A stretch of DNA of 64,000 nt from Clusia tigrina (taxonomy: Eukaryota > Arthropoda > Insecta > Diptera > Clusiidae). Made by a program: the position numbers and the translations under genes. Shown here one piece after another: positions 22,301 through 31,366 of this stretch (its first letter is position 1; the number at the start of each line of letters is the position of its first letter). Location of the stretch: assembly GCA_920105625.2 (NCBI GenBank), contig OV050030.1, positions 97,667,152 through 97,731,151 on the forward strand. The letters are read 5' to 3'. The notes below the pieces were generated by a model that saw only the letters and a list, made by a program, of their open reading frames with translations, made no database searches and was not told the DNA's origin.

Positions 22301-22614
22301 AGGATTCTATGCTTATTGTTATCATAGAATGATAACTGCTTGTCGAGCGCATCCAGTATGGTGCGTCCCCAAAGATTATCGCGGCCAATTATCCCATCAG
22401 CCGGGATACCTTTCCTATCGACTTCCACTGCGTGCTTTCTAAAACTCATACCCTTAACTTCACTGTGCCCTATTCTGAGCGACCCCAATGTCCTAATGCA
22501 CCCTCCAAACGCTCCGTTAAGCGTTCTTAAGTCCCTTTGATTAATGTCTAGCCTCTTTCGTAAAACACTAGATTTTACGAGGCTAGTGTCCGCTCCTGAA
22601 TCCACTAATAGCAC
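19348..22614 (-). CDS. Pol polyprotein of B1: protease-RT-RNase H-integrase, 1088 codons open
   Basis: A single uninterrupted frame. Domains in order: protease (VDSGADTSLVKSS at the start, GIIGRDNL about residue 75), RT (VVDFRKLNDA; catalytic CFVYLDDIVIYG near 21300-21325), RNase H (LTTDASNEALGAVLS, EKEFLAIVWATKN, IYTDHQPLRG, NLNADALSR), integrase zinc domain (GGHQGFWKTH, CPKCQANKS), catalytic core (MDIVGILPE, ITDNGSNFVSK, GSLERSHRP; 35 residues between second D and E), and the GPY/F module (FSPVWIGPYVVAEI). The frame is open for 34 more codons upstream of this ATG, to the gag stop. The last residues (GKNKKTA) end early by an apparent one-base gain in a run of seven A; one frame over, a further ~12 codons read on. 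All catalytic residues I checked are present. Confidence 0.95.
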   Translation of the reverse strand: MLLVDSGADTSLVKSSVLRKRLDINQRDLRTLNGAFGGCIRTLGSLRIGHSEVKGMSFRKHAVEVDRKGIPADGIIGRDNLWGRTILDALDKQLSFYDNNKHRILTFPLMSWQEGPVSKVKNCMEVVNARSTRVVTMHVNTKLRTVVLHKQQLAEGVYMGETITHVDKGKVYARVLNASEKDYLMEEDFRPKFTSYDNFKEPNNRSVNQMKQVDIRKRMEGVLESLKLDPSVNSEEKASKEAICASFHDIFLLEGDQLTYTPEVEHEIPTRVDQAPINQKQYRLPQAHKDEVNRQVEGMLKDNIISPSISPWNSPIILVPKKGGAQGQKKWRMVVDFRKLNDATIKQVFPIPRIEEILDQLGHSRYFSTLDLASGYHQVLVDTQDKQKTAFSTGLGHYEFNRMPFALTGAPATFQRLRNHVLIGLQGLDCFVYLDDIVIYGKNLQQHSQRLCKVLQKLREHNLKLNTEKCQFLRREVVYLGHRCSEAGALPDPQKVECVKNLAIPRNRKEVQAFLGLVNYYRKFVEGLAGIALPINKLLRKEAKFEWTERCQQAFERLKEIISSPPILAYPDFEQTFLLTTDASNEALGAVLSQGEVGDDRPKAFASRAFSDTEKRYSTIEKEFLAIVWATKNFRAYLLGRPFKIYTDHQPLRGIANLKDQTSRLARFRHKLSEYDFEIIYKPGKKNLNADALSRVPQAQKVSVVQTRVKARSDKEKVDRMPEDKIDATRDVSNAGFDANEQTASSVEWLEDIKDIQAVLKGFHDSPLGGHQGFWKTHDRIKGVYGWKGMLRDIKKYIKSCPKCQANKSSRLTKMPMVLTDTPKQPFDKVHMDIVGILPETVSGNKYILTFQDDFSKYMACVAIPDAEAGTVAKAFFDEIIARYNIPKVLITDNGSNFVSKLFSGTCKMLGIKKLHITPYHPQANGSLERSHRPLAEYLRSFAKEDGSNWDQWLTTAMHVHNNTVHVSTKQTPFRTLYGFDFNMPANLKRKCAPVYNADDPNKVQKYQLQRAHDLVRENQDCAKRVAREAYNKVLNPVVFNVGDQVLMKNQARRNKFSPVWIGPYVVAEIRSPVTTVVTIKGKNKKTA

Positions 22615-22716
22615 TAGCTTTCCGCTCGCTGCCTCCTCGCAGGGTATCTCGATGAAGGCATCACCTATCCTGCTAATAGCGAAGCAACCTCCTTTTGTTC
22701 TTGTCTTCTTGTTTTC

Positions 22717-23310
22717 CTATCTTGTTTTCCTATGAAAACTGAACAACTTTTCTTCTGTTCTTTTTTGGATTGCCGTCAAGGCTTGATCCGCTACTTCTAA
22801 TGGTGACACAGCCCCTCCGGCATTCGCCTGCTTCCACAATTCCTGAGCTTCTTCCCTGCTCGTACTCGCTTCGAACTGGTCAACTATTTTCCCAGTAAAC
22901 AGTTTCACCTCTGACTGTATTGATTTCAATCTGTTCCTTATTTCATCGTCTGGCGAAACCAAACTCACAATCTCTTGCCCTAGTCCCTCTAATTCAGAAC
23001 TAAATGTATCTGCCCATTCGTTGACCAGACTATTTATGTAGTCTGCGTAATTTTCCGCAAAATATTTTCCCTTGCCGTACTCAACTGCGTGAGGCAACAA
23101 CAGTCCGTGATTATTGTTGAACTCTCTCCCCAGATCTTGCAACTGTGTTATTCGCTTGCGGTAATACACGTTGTCCTTACGTAACCTGCCGTCTTTCTTA
23201 AAATTACGGACCAGTTCTTCAATCGCTTCGCCAATTTGCTCCTGCCTCAGCAGTAATCCTTGCGCTTCCTTCGTCATATCCCAAATGCCAGAACAGATGG
23301 CGTATCCCAA
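22717..23310 (-). CDS. Gag of B1, short, lacking nucleocapsid
   Basis: 197-codon protein, mostly alpha-helical by eye, rich in charged residues (KEAQGLLLRQEQIGEAIEEL near the N-terminus). The first ATG is at 23310; a second at codon 12 (MTKEAQG) is equally possible. It ends SFHRKTR then TAG at 22717-22719. No CCHC knuckle is present, whereas the related copy B2 has one just before protease, so the gag 3' end appears deleted. The stop is created inside a perfect 13-bp tandem repeat (22707-22719 and 22720-22732). Pol continues in the same frame. Function as capsid is inferred from position; I do not recognise the capsid fold from sequence alone. Confidence 0.7.
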   Translation of the reverse strand: MGYAICSGIWDMTKEAQGLLLRQEQIGEAIEELVRNFKKDGRLRKDNVYYRKRITQLQDLGREFNNNHGLLLPHAVEYGKGKYFAENYADYINSLVNEWADTFSSELEGLGQEIVSLVSPDDEIRNRLKSIQSEVKLFTGKIVDQFEASTSREEAQELWKQANAGGAVSPLEVADQALTAIQKRTEEKLFSFHRKTR

Positions 23311-24395
23311 TTACAAATAAAAATCCAATAATTGTTAAAACTTGTTACAATATTTTATTCGATCTTACTTAATGATTCAAAACAGAGTTATTAAAAAAAA
23401 ATATATTCCACCGTAAATTCTATCTTTATATGCATATTCTGCTATACTTGTTTTCCATCACAAAGTTCCGCTGTCTACCGGCGTCCATTAAGTCCTTCCA
23501 TCAAAGCAAATTGGTCCTTGACTTCTTCACAAATACTCCTTGTTTTCCACTCACCATCTTTAATACTCCCAAAAATCCATAGAAAAGGCCATATGTTTGT
23601 AAAAACCGAAATTTAATTTACCGGCAAAAGTGTCTTGATTCATTCCCGGAAATTTGAATCCATATTTAAAAATAAACCCGTAACGTATGCGCCACATAAT
23701 AATAGCGTTTAAATGTTTTCTTCAACATTGCTACGCAAATCGTAGTTTCCGAACTTCGAAAACTTTGATGCAACAACACGTGTTGTCTACACCTCTGCAC
23801 CTCTTCACCTAATACCCTAAACTCAAAATGCCAAATATTTAAATCAATCTTTATTTTGATTTCAAACAATATAAATTGAATCATGTAAATGTCCCTACCG
23901 ACAAACAAACACAAATCCCCTATCATAACCGTACGAACCCTATACCGTGGCACGTTCTTTCCGAACCAAACCAACCGGTATACACAAGTTCGCAATTCAA
24001 TAACGCAAAATCCGTGAATAAGCAGACACGTTCTACATCCCCCGAGAATGCTGAAACAAAATGTATTAAAAATAAAAAGTATGAGCCTAATCTCAGTGGA
24101 ACAACCCTATACAACCTGACCGTAAGTAAAAATTTTTCTTTTGGATCGACCTATTGTCACCTAACCGCAGCGGCTAATCAGCCCCGTTGCTGCTTCTTCT
24201 GCATGACCGGCGCAAAAGCGCCCACACGGCCACCGAAGAATCGTCGACAAAATTCACTTAGATACTAGAATGTTCTACTATAAGCATACTCACCATTTTT
24301 GTTCCCTCCATTGAACTCCTTTGGGATGGTTATCCTGATGGTTTCCTGTTGGAGGATTCCCGCGTAGGAGTGCTCTTTTCCTGGCACTCGACGTT
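23311..24395 (-). other. 5' leader of B1
   Basis: 1.1 kb between PBS and the gag ATG. No convincing coding sequence in element sense; a 130-codon plus-strand frame (23876-24268) is probably chance because it opposes transcription and shows no domain. Confidence 0.5.
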
Positions 24396-24415
24396 GGATC
24401 CTACCGGCTGCGCCA
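24396..24415 (-). other. Primer binding site of B1 (serine tRNA type)
   Basis: Minus strand TGGCGCAGCCGGTAGGATCC, three bases inside the 5' LTR. It is complementary to the 3' end of a Drosophila-type serine tRNA (…ATCCTACCGACTGCG plus CCA, recalled) with about two mismatches, the primer also used by the 17.6/297 group. Confidence 0.75.
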
Positions 24416-24418
24416 GAA

Positions 24419-24920
24419 TGTTGGGGTATTGTCCTTGTTTGACGGGGGACGCCCTTCTGCTGCGCGCGTGTATCTGAAAAGCCTAAACCACTTCGTTAAA
24501 TAATCACTGCACTCTTTTTACGTTTAAAATAACCAGCCTTTATTACTTAGAATACTAACTCTTATATACTATTTACAATTCATAATTACAATACAAAAAC
24601 TGACCTTTCTGGTGTTCCAGTTTCGCACCTGTTAATTGGTGTCAGTTGGTCAAGCCAACTGACCTACGCCAATCTGAAATGTTGATGGTGCATTCTAACT
24701 TTGAATGCCCTTCGGTGGCTCGACTGCAAAACTGTAGCACCCTAAAAGTTTACATAATAAATATTACATAGGTAATATTAATTCTAAATACTCGCACCCT
24801 AAAAATATGTGCTTTCTTATGTAACTTTAGCACATGCTAATCACACAGAATGTGTGGCATCTGTTAGGAGCCGATGCTGTGAGACACTACGCGCAGGCAG
24901 CTTGATTCTAGCTCACAACA
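24419..24920 (-). repeat. 5' LTR of B1
   Basis: Plus strand starts TGTTGGGGTATTG and ends CTCACAACA. 502 bp, matching 16018-16519 with about six substitutions, three of them clustered in a short block at about 24831-24838. Flanked on the right by CTGT. Confidence 0.95.
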
Positions 24921-25275
24921 CTGTGTGAACCGGTGCGTTGTCTGGAAGAAAGAGCATTTTTTTATTCTTTAAATGTGGTCGTTATTCCTTGATTGCATCA
25001 ATCAATTGATCCAATAATGCACGATAATACTTTCCTGTGATTGTGCATCCTTTTTCAAGATAATCGATGAGCAATATTCCGTGTGCATCCCAAAATACAG
25101 TGGCCATAACCTTGCCAGCCGATTTCACTGCCTTCGCCTTTTTCGGAGCACTTCCTTTGTTTCTACCCATTGTTTCGATTGATTTTTGGTTTCAGGTGTG
25201 TAGTGGTGGACCCACGTTTTATCAACAGTTATTAATCGACGCCAAAAATCAACAGAATTACGCTTTATCAAGTTG
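24921..25275 (-). pseudogene. Mariner transposase, first part (before B1)
   Basis: The minus strand reads VDKTWVHHYTPETKNQ, the region of the first catalytic Asp (D of VDKTW). A frame change follows, then ATG at 25170 with KVMATVFWDAHGILLIDYL and ITGKYYRALLDQL, classic DD34D mariner. The stretch around LPDNAPVHT at about 24935 holds the second catalytic Asp and ends at the CTGT duplication. A TAA at 24982-24984 interrupts it. The normal ~110 residue helix-turn-helix N-terminus is missing: little recognisable transposase precedes VDKTW. Confidence 0.8.
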
Positions 25276-25430
25276 CTAACTTCAAACGACTACAACAAAT
25301 AAACTAATCGATGAATTTGGATGAAATTTTAACAGCTGACGTTTGACAGATCGCAATTTCTAAAAAAAAAAAGTTTTTGTGTTAGTGCTGCCATCTAGCG
25401 CTAGGTAGCCTCAATATCAATCCGCCGTCG

Positions 25431-26720
25431 TACAACTTAAAATTGTTTCTGTTGATTTTATACTATCTAGAGTCACATTTTTTAAATCATTACTAGGGAT
25501 TTCCGTACCAAATATATTCCTTCTAATTGCACTGAATGCTCTGCATTCGTTCAATAAAAGAGTTATTGAAGCTCTTTGTCCGGCGCAATAATCACAATTT
25601 GGCGCTGGTTCTCGACGCAGTAAGTGTTCGTTCGAAAATGAGGCATGTCCCAACCGAAGTCGAACAAAAATTTTTATTTGCTTTAAGGTGCATGATCCTG
25701 GATAGGTGGGTTTTATTCCTTCACGATTATACGATTTATAATTATGTGTGTAGTTGTTCCACTCTTCCATTTTACGTATATACAAGGATTTCTCGATTAA
25801 TTTACGCATATCTGTATTTTCTCGTGTAGGGAAGTACAAAAGGAGGTGCCTTACTGCTGTGACAGCGGTTGAATCAGCGAATTCGTTTCCGTCAATCCCA
25901 ACATGGCTGGGTACCCACATGATTTTTAATTTATTAGCGCATTTTATGCATGCTTCTCTTATATCTGAAGCAAGGATGCCCTCATTGCTTATATTTCGAA
26001 TCGCCTCTATGGAAGATTTGCTATCAGAGCATATAAGACATCTACTTTTGTGCAAACGAGCATAGTCCGTGGCTATTTTTATTGCCAAAATTTCGTCGGT
26101 GAATATTGAACAATGTTGTTGAATACGGCGAGTGGATATTACTATTCCGGATACTACCGCGAAGGAAGTGCTTTCGGGTTGTTTTGAGCCATTAGTAAAT
26201 AAAAGGGTCCAGTTCTTATTAGTGTATTTACTTGTATGTTCTGCAAAAAGTTGTCGGTAGGCTTCAGGATTTGTGGTAGATTTAGAGTACGAAATCAGAT
26301 CTAGGACAAATGATGAGTCTTTGAAATACCAAGGAGGGTCTCTTTTCTGCTTGATTAGCCGAGGAGCTGTGTCAGGCATAAGGCATTTAGCTACCTCAAT
26401 GCAGCGGCGGATTACAGATTTTATAGTATATCTTTTGGTGTGTTCAGAAGCTTTGCATTTCTGGCGTTAAATAATTTTGGTATAAGGTGAAAAGTTGATG
26501 CAGGTGCTTGCTCCATAATAGAAGGTAAAGAAACTTCGGCAAAGATATTTTTTGTCGGCGACGTAGGGAAGGCTCTTATGGCTCTTCGAACAGCTGCGTG
26601 GTAGGGTGCGTATAGCTGCTTTAAGTTGCTTTGAGCGCACCATCCAAAAATTGGGAGAGCGTAGTTTATTTTGGAAAATATTAGTGATCTTGTGACATTG
26701 ATTAGTGTAGAAATATGTAC
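25431..26720 (-). pseudogene. RT end plus RNase H domain of the I-like LINE
   Basis: From 26720 the minus strand reads a LINE RT thumb region (VTRSLIFSKINYALPIFGWCAQ, then PYHAAVRRAIRAFPTSP) with stops near 26460-26380. From 26379 an open stretch encodes RNase H: LLFTNGSKQPEST (the usual first Asp of the T/D-G-S motif appears as N), TDEILAIKIATDYA (Glu present), LICSDSKSSIEAI (Asp present) and WVPSHVGIDGNEFAD (fourth acidic residue present). The C-terminal LRLGHASFSNEHLL and CDYCAG segments are typical of I, R1 and Jockey-type RNase H tails. The end of the frame runs into the mariner TIR. Confidence 0.8.
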
Positions 26721-26938
26721 TAGACTATGATTAGTGTAGAAAGTATTGAACAGTGCAGAGGTGTTTAAGCTCGCTCCGCAAAAATTAATTCTTCAATAAA
26801 AATTTATTAAGTTAAAGTAACTTAAGTTGTAAAGAAAAAGTGCAATAGTGCAGTGATCGACTAGAACGAATCTACCGGTCACTTACTGGGTCACATCTTT
26901 TAAAATAGAATAAAATAAGAACAAATCACAAATTTATA

Positions 26939-28512
26939 ATGAGTGTGGCTGACACACTTAAACAAAAAACAGCAACAAAAAGAAACGCATATTTTTCTTT
27001 CATCTCAAACGAAAACAACGGCAACTCCAAATTGCCTATCGAAGTGACAGAGAGCAGAGCAGGATCTTGCTCTCCCGCTCTACTAATTGCCAGCAATTCC
27101 CTACCTTGGAGTGTCCAATGCGCGACTCCCACTATGGAGTTTTATCCACCAGTTACTACTTCAGCAACCACAATAACAACTCAAAGCTCCTCTACCACAA
27201 CTGTAACTCCGGTGACTGCGATGGTAATGATTAGCTGCAACTCGCCAATAATGGCAATCGAAACAACACCAATTTCATCAGCAACAACAAACACGCAAGT
27301 ACAAAATATAAATATTAAAACCAGAAATAAAATTACCGAAAATAAAAACACAAAACGAAACCGCGAAAAACAATCGCCAAACAAGTTAAATGAACAAAAT
27401 ACTAGTAACAAAAGACCGAAAAATAAAATGTTCAACACAACACAAACATCACTCCAAAAATATTGGCTGAGCAAGTCTACCACTCCACACACAACAAACA
27501 GATTTGAACTGTTAGCAGTAAATGACAAAACGGACTCTCAAGATAACAGTGAAGAGCAAAACAACAGTGGGACAAATGCGAACATTAATATACAAAAACC
27601 AATTGCGCAACGTTTACAAAAACCGCCTCCTATATATGTTCAGAATGTTGAAAATATAAAAGCCTTATCTGAAGCACTAAATTCCATGCCAAATATATTG
27701 TACGAAATGAAAATTCTAAGCAAGAACGAAATAAAAATTCAACCAAAAGAATCCACACACTACACAAAAGTAATTGAATTATTAAAGGAAAAAGGGACAA
27801 AGTATTACACATTTCGACCAAAAGATGAGCATGACTTTAGAATGGTATTACGAAATATGCACCATTCAACCGACACAGAAGACATTAAAAACGAATTAGC
27901 CGAACTAGGCCATGAAGTGACAAATATCCATAACATCCAAATAGCTAATGGTGCCTGCAAAATTAGCTTTGAGCCACCCCGACAAAAGAGAACAATTCCC
28001 CAATGCATAAATTGCCAAAAGTACGGCCACACAAAAAACTGCTGCCAGATAGACCCGGTGTGTGTCAAATGTGCTGGAAAACACAAGACAAACATGTGCA
28101 CAATTAAAATCGACGCTGATAGAGTAAATATTAAATGCGTTCATTGCGGTGAAAACCACACGCAAACTACAGAGGATGTGCGATATATAAAGCTCTACAA
28201 GTCCAGAGATACCCTACACTCCGCAAGAAAGAAACAAATGAGCAAATCAATATTGAAACAAACCAAAACAATCACAATACAAAAATAAATGGCCAGAAAA
28301 TCATCTCTGGTATTTCGTACGCTCAAGCTGCACAAATGGAAACAATAGCACAGGAGCCAAATCAAATAAAAAGCAACAGCACATATGAAATAATATCAAA
28401 CAATGACGATCTATCCGAATTAAAAACAATGATGAAACAACTAATAAATCAAATGACCAGTATGATGAACATAGTAACTATGCTTGTATGCCAAATAGAT
28501 GAACGCAGTAAA
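26939..28512 (+). pseudogene. ORF1 of J1 (Gag-like RNA-binding protein), one frameshift
   Basis: An open 449 codons run from an ATG at 26939. The N-terminal half is low-complexity (T, N and K rich). Then a Gag-like domain precedes CCHC knuckles: CINCQKYGHTKNCC (fits CX2CX4HX4C) and CVKCAGKHKTNMC, followed by the start of a third, CVHCGENHT. A single-base loss near 28161 within the third knuckle changes frame, so the protein ends at 28286-28288. In the other frame the coding sense continues to a TAA at 28512, with an ELKTMMKQLINQMTSMMN helix typical of Jockey ORF1 C-termini. The protein would bind LINE RNA. Confidence 0.85.
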
Positions 28513-31159
28513 TAAAATAAATTTGGCAATATGGTATGCAAATGGACTGCCGCGCCATGAACTAGAACTAAAGACTTTCCTAATAAATAATTCAATAGAT
28601 GCTATGTTAATCTCAGAAACACATACTACAGACAAAACATATGTTAAATTCCCTAACTTTGACATCCATTACACAAATCATCCTGACAACAAATCTCACG
28701 GTGGAACGGCGATCATTATATAAAAAAATATGAATTACATTATATAAAAAAATATGAAAACTTCAAGCAACCACAATAGCACTAAAAGACTCGAAAGGAC
28801 AAATCGTAGTATCTGCTGTATATTGTCCACTAAAATATAACAACACAAAAGAACAATATCTAGACTATTTAACCGGAGGTGACTATAACGCTATTTAGCC
28901 GGAGGTGACTATAACGCTAAAAATGTTTTATGGGGATCAAGGTTGACGAACGCAAAAGGACGCGAGTTACTTAAAGCTATACGATATAGTAATGGTCGAT
29001 TCATTAGCACTGGTGAACCATCATACTGGCCAACAAATACAAAAAAACAACCAGATTTAATAGACTCCTGCATCACAAAAAATATTCTTCATAAACAGCT
29101 GACTATTACATCATGTTTAGAATTAACCTCAGACCACTCCCCAATCCTAATGACATTACTAGGATCAATAGAGACAAGCGTTTTCTCAGGCATCTATAAC
29201 AATAAAACTGACTGGAATAATTTTCGTCTAGCACTAAAAATAGATATACAATTAAAAACAAAAAATGAAATCGATTCCGCAATCGCATACTTCAATGATA
29301 GCGTCATCGAAGCAATCACAGCTTCAACACCGAAGAACGTTAGCAAATACGGACACTACACCAGCGTTCATCAAGGGAAAAATTAAATGGAAAAGGAAGC
29401 TACGGAAAACATGGCAAATCACTAGGAATCCGGAAGATAAACGCAACGTAAACAAGGCAACAAATGAATTAAAAATTTTACTTCAGAAAAACAGAGAAAA
29501 GGAACTAGAAAAATATATGCTGAACTTGGGAACGACCACATCAACAAATTACTCACTTTGGAAGGCTACGAAAAAACTCACTGGTGCAATAATACACAAA
29601 CCTCCTATCAAAACACAAACCGGTACATGGGCGAAAACAAGTAAAGACAAAGCCAACACACTGGTCAAACATTTCCTTGAAATATTTACAAGCGAAATGG
29701 ACAATCAAACCACTCATATTGACAATGTAATAATAAATATCCGCGTCAAGACGTCAAGTGGCAGAAATCAAAAACAAAATCAAAAATTTAAAAGACAAAA
29801 AGGCGCCAGGATATGATCTGATAAGCGGAAAATGCTAAAAGAAATGCCTGATATAGCTATAATATATATCCGAAATATATTTAACTGCATGCTAGATACT
29901 AAGTATTTCTCTCGCTTATGGAAAGTTGCACAGATAACAGCTATCAACAAGCCAGGAAAAGATGCCACCAAAACAACTTCTTACCGACCTATCAGTCTAT
30001 TGCCAATACTATCGAAAGTATTTGAAAGGATACTACAGGACAGATTAGAGCCAATCTTAAAAACAAAAAATTTAATACCCAGCCATCAGTTTGGATTTAG
30101 AAGACAGCACTCAATTGTGCAACAGGTCCACATTTTGTAAACAAAATCATTGAAAGTATAGACAACAAAAAATACTGCGTAGCTGTATACTTGAACATTG
30201 CAAAAGCATTCGACAAGGTGTGGCACAAAGGACTTCTATATAAACTTAAGCGTTTATTTCCACAAAATTATTATGACATTTTAAAGAGCTATATAAGCGA
30301 ACGACAATTCTACATAAAATATGACGAGGATTGCTCAGACATTCTACCAATGACAGCTGGAGTACCACAAGGCAGCGTATTAGGACCTCTACTATACATA
30401 ATATTCACAGCAGATATACCAATTCCAACGAAAAGCAATGCGATGATAGCAACATTCGCAGACGACACAGTTTTAATGGCATCACACAATGACGAAGAAA
30501 AGGCAACAAGTACAATCCAACATATATTGGACAATGTAGTAGCATGGTGTGACTTATAGGGAATAGAGATAAATAAAGACAAAACTATACAAGTTGTATA
30601 TACAAACAGAAAATCGACAAAATACAGCCTTGCTATAAAGGTCAAAAAAATTAAAACTCACTCTGCTGCAAAATATTTTGGAATGACCATAGACGAAAAA
30701 TTGACTTGGAAGCAGCACATCATTAACAAGCGAAACGATGCAAAAAATAAGTACCGACAGTTAAGCTGGCTACTTGGACGAGCATCTAGACTATCTCTCT
30801 ACAACAATCTAATAATAAACAAGACAAAAATAGCGCCTATCTGGAAATATGGAATCAAAATATGGGGCACAGCTAGCATATCAAATTTAAATTTAATACA
30901 ACGAATGCAGTCAAGAATACTACGAACAATTACAAATGCTGAATGGTATATCCCGAACGAGGTTATACACCGTGACATACACATTGATGCCATCAAGGAC
31001 ACAATCACAAAATGCAGCACCAAACATATACACCGACTGAGAGGCCATCAAAACCTGGAACTGCGTAGTGCAGCAGACACGGAGGGTGCAACTCCAAAAA
31101 GATTGAAGCGAATTACCCCTGCAGAACTTACAGGAAGGTTTAAAAAAATAAATACATAA
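28501..31159 (+). pseudogene. ORF2 of J1 (endonuclease-reverse transcriptase), broken
   Basis: Begins at an ATG (28501) inside the end of ORF1. Endonuclease: WYANGLPRHELELKTFL, LISETHTTD, GDYNAKN region near 28890 and SDHSPILM near 29136 are present, but sequence is lost and locally duplicated around 28720-28920. RT: SYRPISLLPILSKVFERIL, FGFRRQHS, AKAFDKVWHKGLLYKL, GVPQGSVLGPLLY and the catalytic FADD (about 30454-30466). The C-terminal part (WKYGIKIWGTAS, then GRFKKINT) ends at 31159. Disruptions: near 28723, 28880, 29370, 29740, 30138 and a TAG at 30557-30559. RT active-site residues are intact. Confidence 0.85.
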
Positions 31160-31366
31160 CAATAACAAAATAAATAATTAATTATATACATAAATAAAAT
31201 TATGGATAAATAGAGAAAATTTAATAAACAAATAAATGAAAGAAGTTCTTTTGGCATTGGCAAAAAGAGCATATTCAATCCAAACCTGCACAAAATATTA
31301 CTTAATATTATGGTTATAGATTGTAATATACGAGTATATTGAAAGAAATAAAAAAAAAAAAAAAAA

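Larger units (their letters stand above)
16018..24920 (-). mobile_element. Element B1: young Ty3/gypsy LTR retrotransposon, 8903 bp
   Basis: Complete structure: 502-bp LTRs (16018-16519 and 24419-24920) with TG...CA ends, a CTGT duplication at 16014-16017 and 24921-24924, a PBS next to the 5' LTR, a PPT next to the 3' LTR, and gag and pol on the minus strand. I count about six differences between the LTRs (about 1.2%), so insertion was recent. The nucleocapsid end of gag is missing, a TAG separates gag from pol in the same frame, and 2.8 kb of non-coding sequence lies between pol and the PPT. It interrupts a mariner. Confidence 0.95.
15675..25430 (-). mobile_element. DD34D mariner deletion derivative, split by B1
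   Basis: Inverted ends: plus strand CGAGGGCGGATTGATATTGA at 15675 and the complement of CGACGGCGGATTGATATTGA ending at 25430. The element lies next to TA on its right and a TA two bases off on its left. After removing B1 and one CTGT, about 849 bp remain, much shorter than the usual 1.3 kb, and the missing part is the DNA-binding N-terminus of the transposase. The element interrupts the 3' end of the I-like LINE. The coordinates include the nested B1 (16018-24920). Confidence 0.85.
15543..26720 (-). mobile_element. I-like LINE, 5'-truncated, split by a nested mariner and LTR element
   Basis: The minus strand from about 26720 to 25431 encodes the end of RT and an RNase H domain. The remaining 3' end lies at 15672-15543, ending in about five TAA units (plus-strand TTA repeats at 15543-15557). 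A TAA-repeat tail and an RNase H after RT are both features of the I factor group. Joining across the nested insert gives about 1.4 kb. The coordinates span the insertions; only 25431-26720 and 15543-15672 belong to this LINE. A 14-bp direct repeat (GATTAGTGTAGAAA) near 26700 and 26731 marks its ragged 5' end. Confidence 0.75.
26750..31366 (+). mobile_element. LINE J1, Jockey-type non-LTR retrotransposon
   Basis: Plus-strand LINE with a 5' UTR (about 26750-26938), ORF1 with zinc knuckles, ORF2 with AP endonuclease and RT, a 3' UTR and a 17-A tail (31350-31366). ORF1 and ORF2 overlap by a few bases, as in Jockey-clade elements, and no RNase H follows RT. The 5' end is approximate; the start CAGTGCAGAGG near 26752 is a guess. 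Its 3' part, from 30420, is included in the tandem duplication, so a second copy of the RT end lies at 35644-36588. Confidence 0.85.

Noticed and set aside
23876..24268. 130-codon plus-strand frame in the B1 leader
   Set aside because: Opposes element transcription and shows no recognisable domain or start context.
30310..31168. Several minus-strand frames in the J1 RT, repeated at 36023-36517
   Set aside because: Antisense shadows of the RT; the repetition is due to the tandem duplication.
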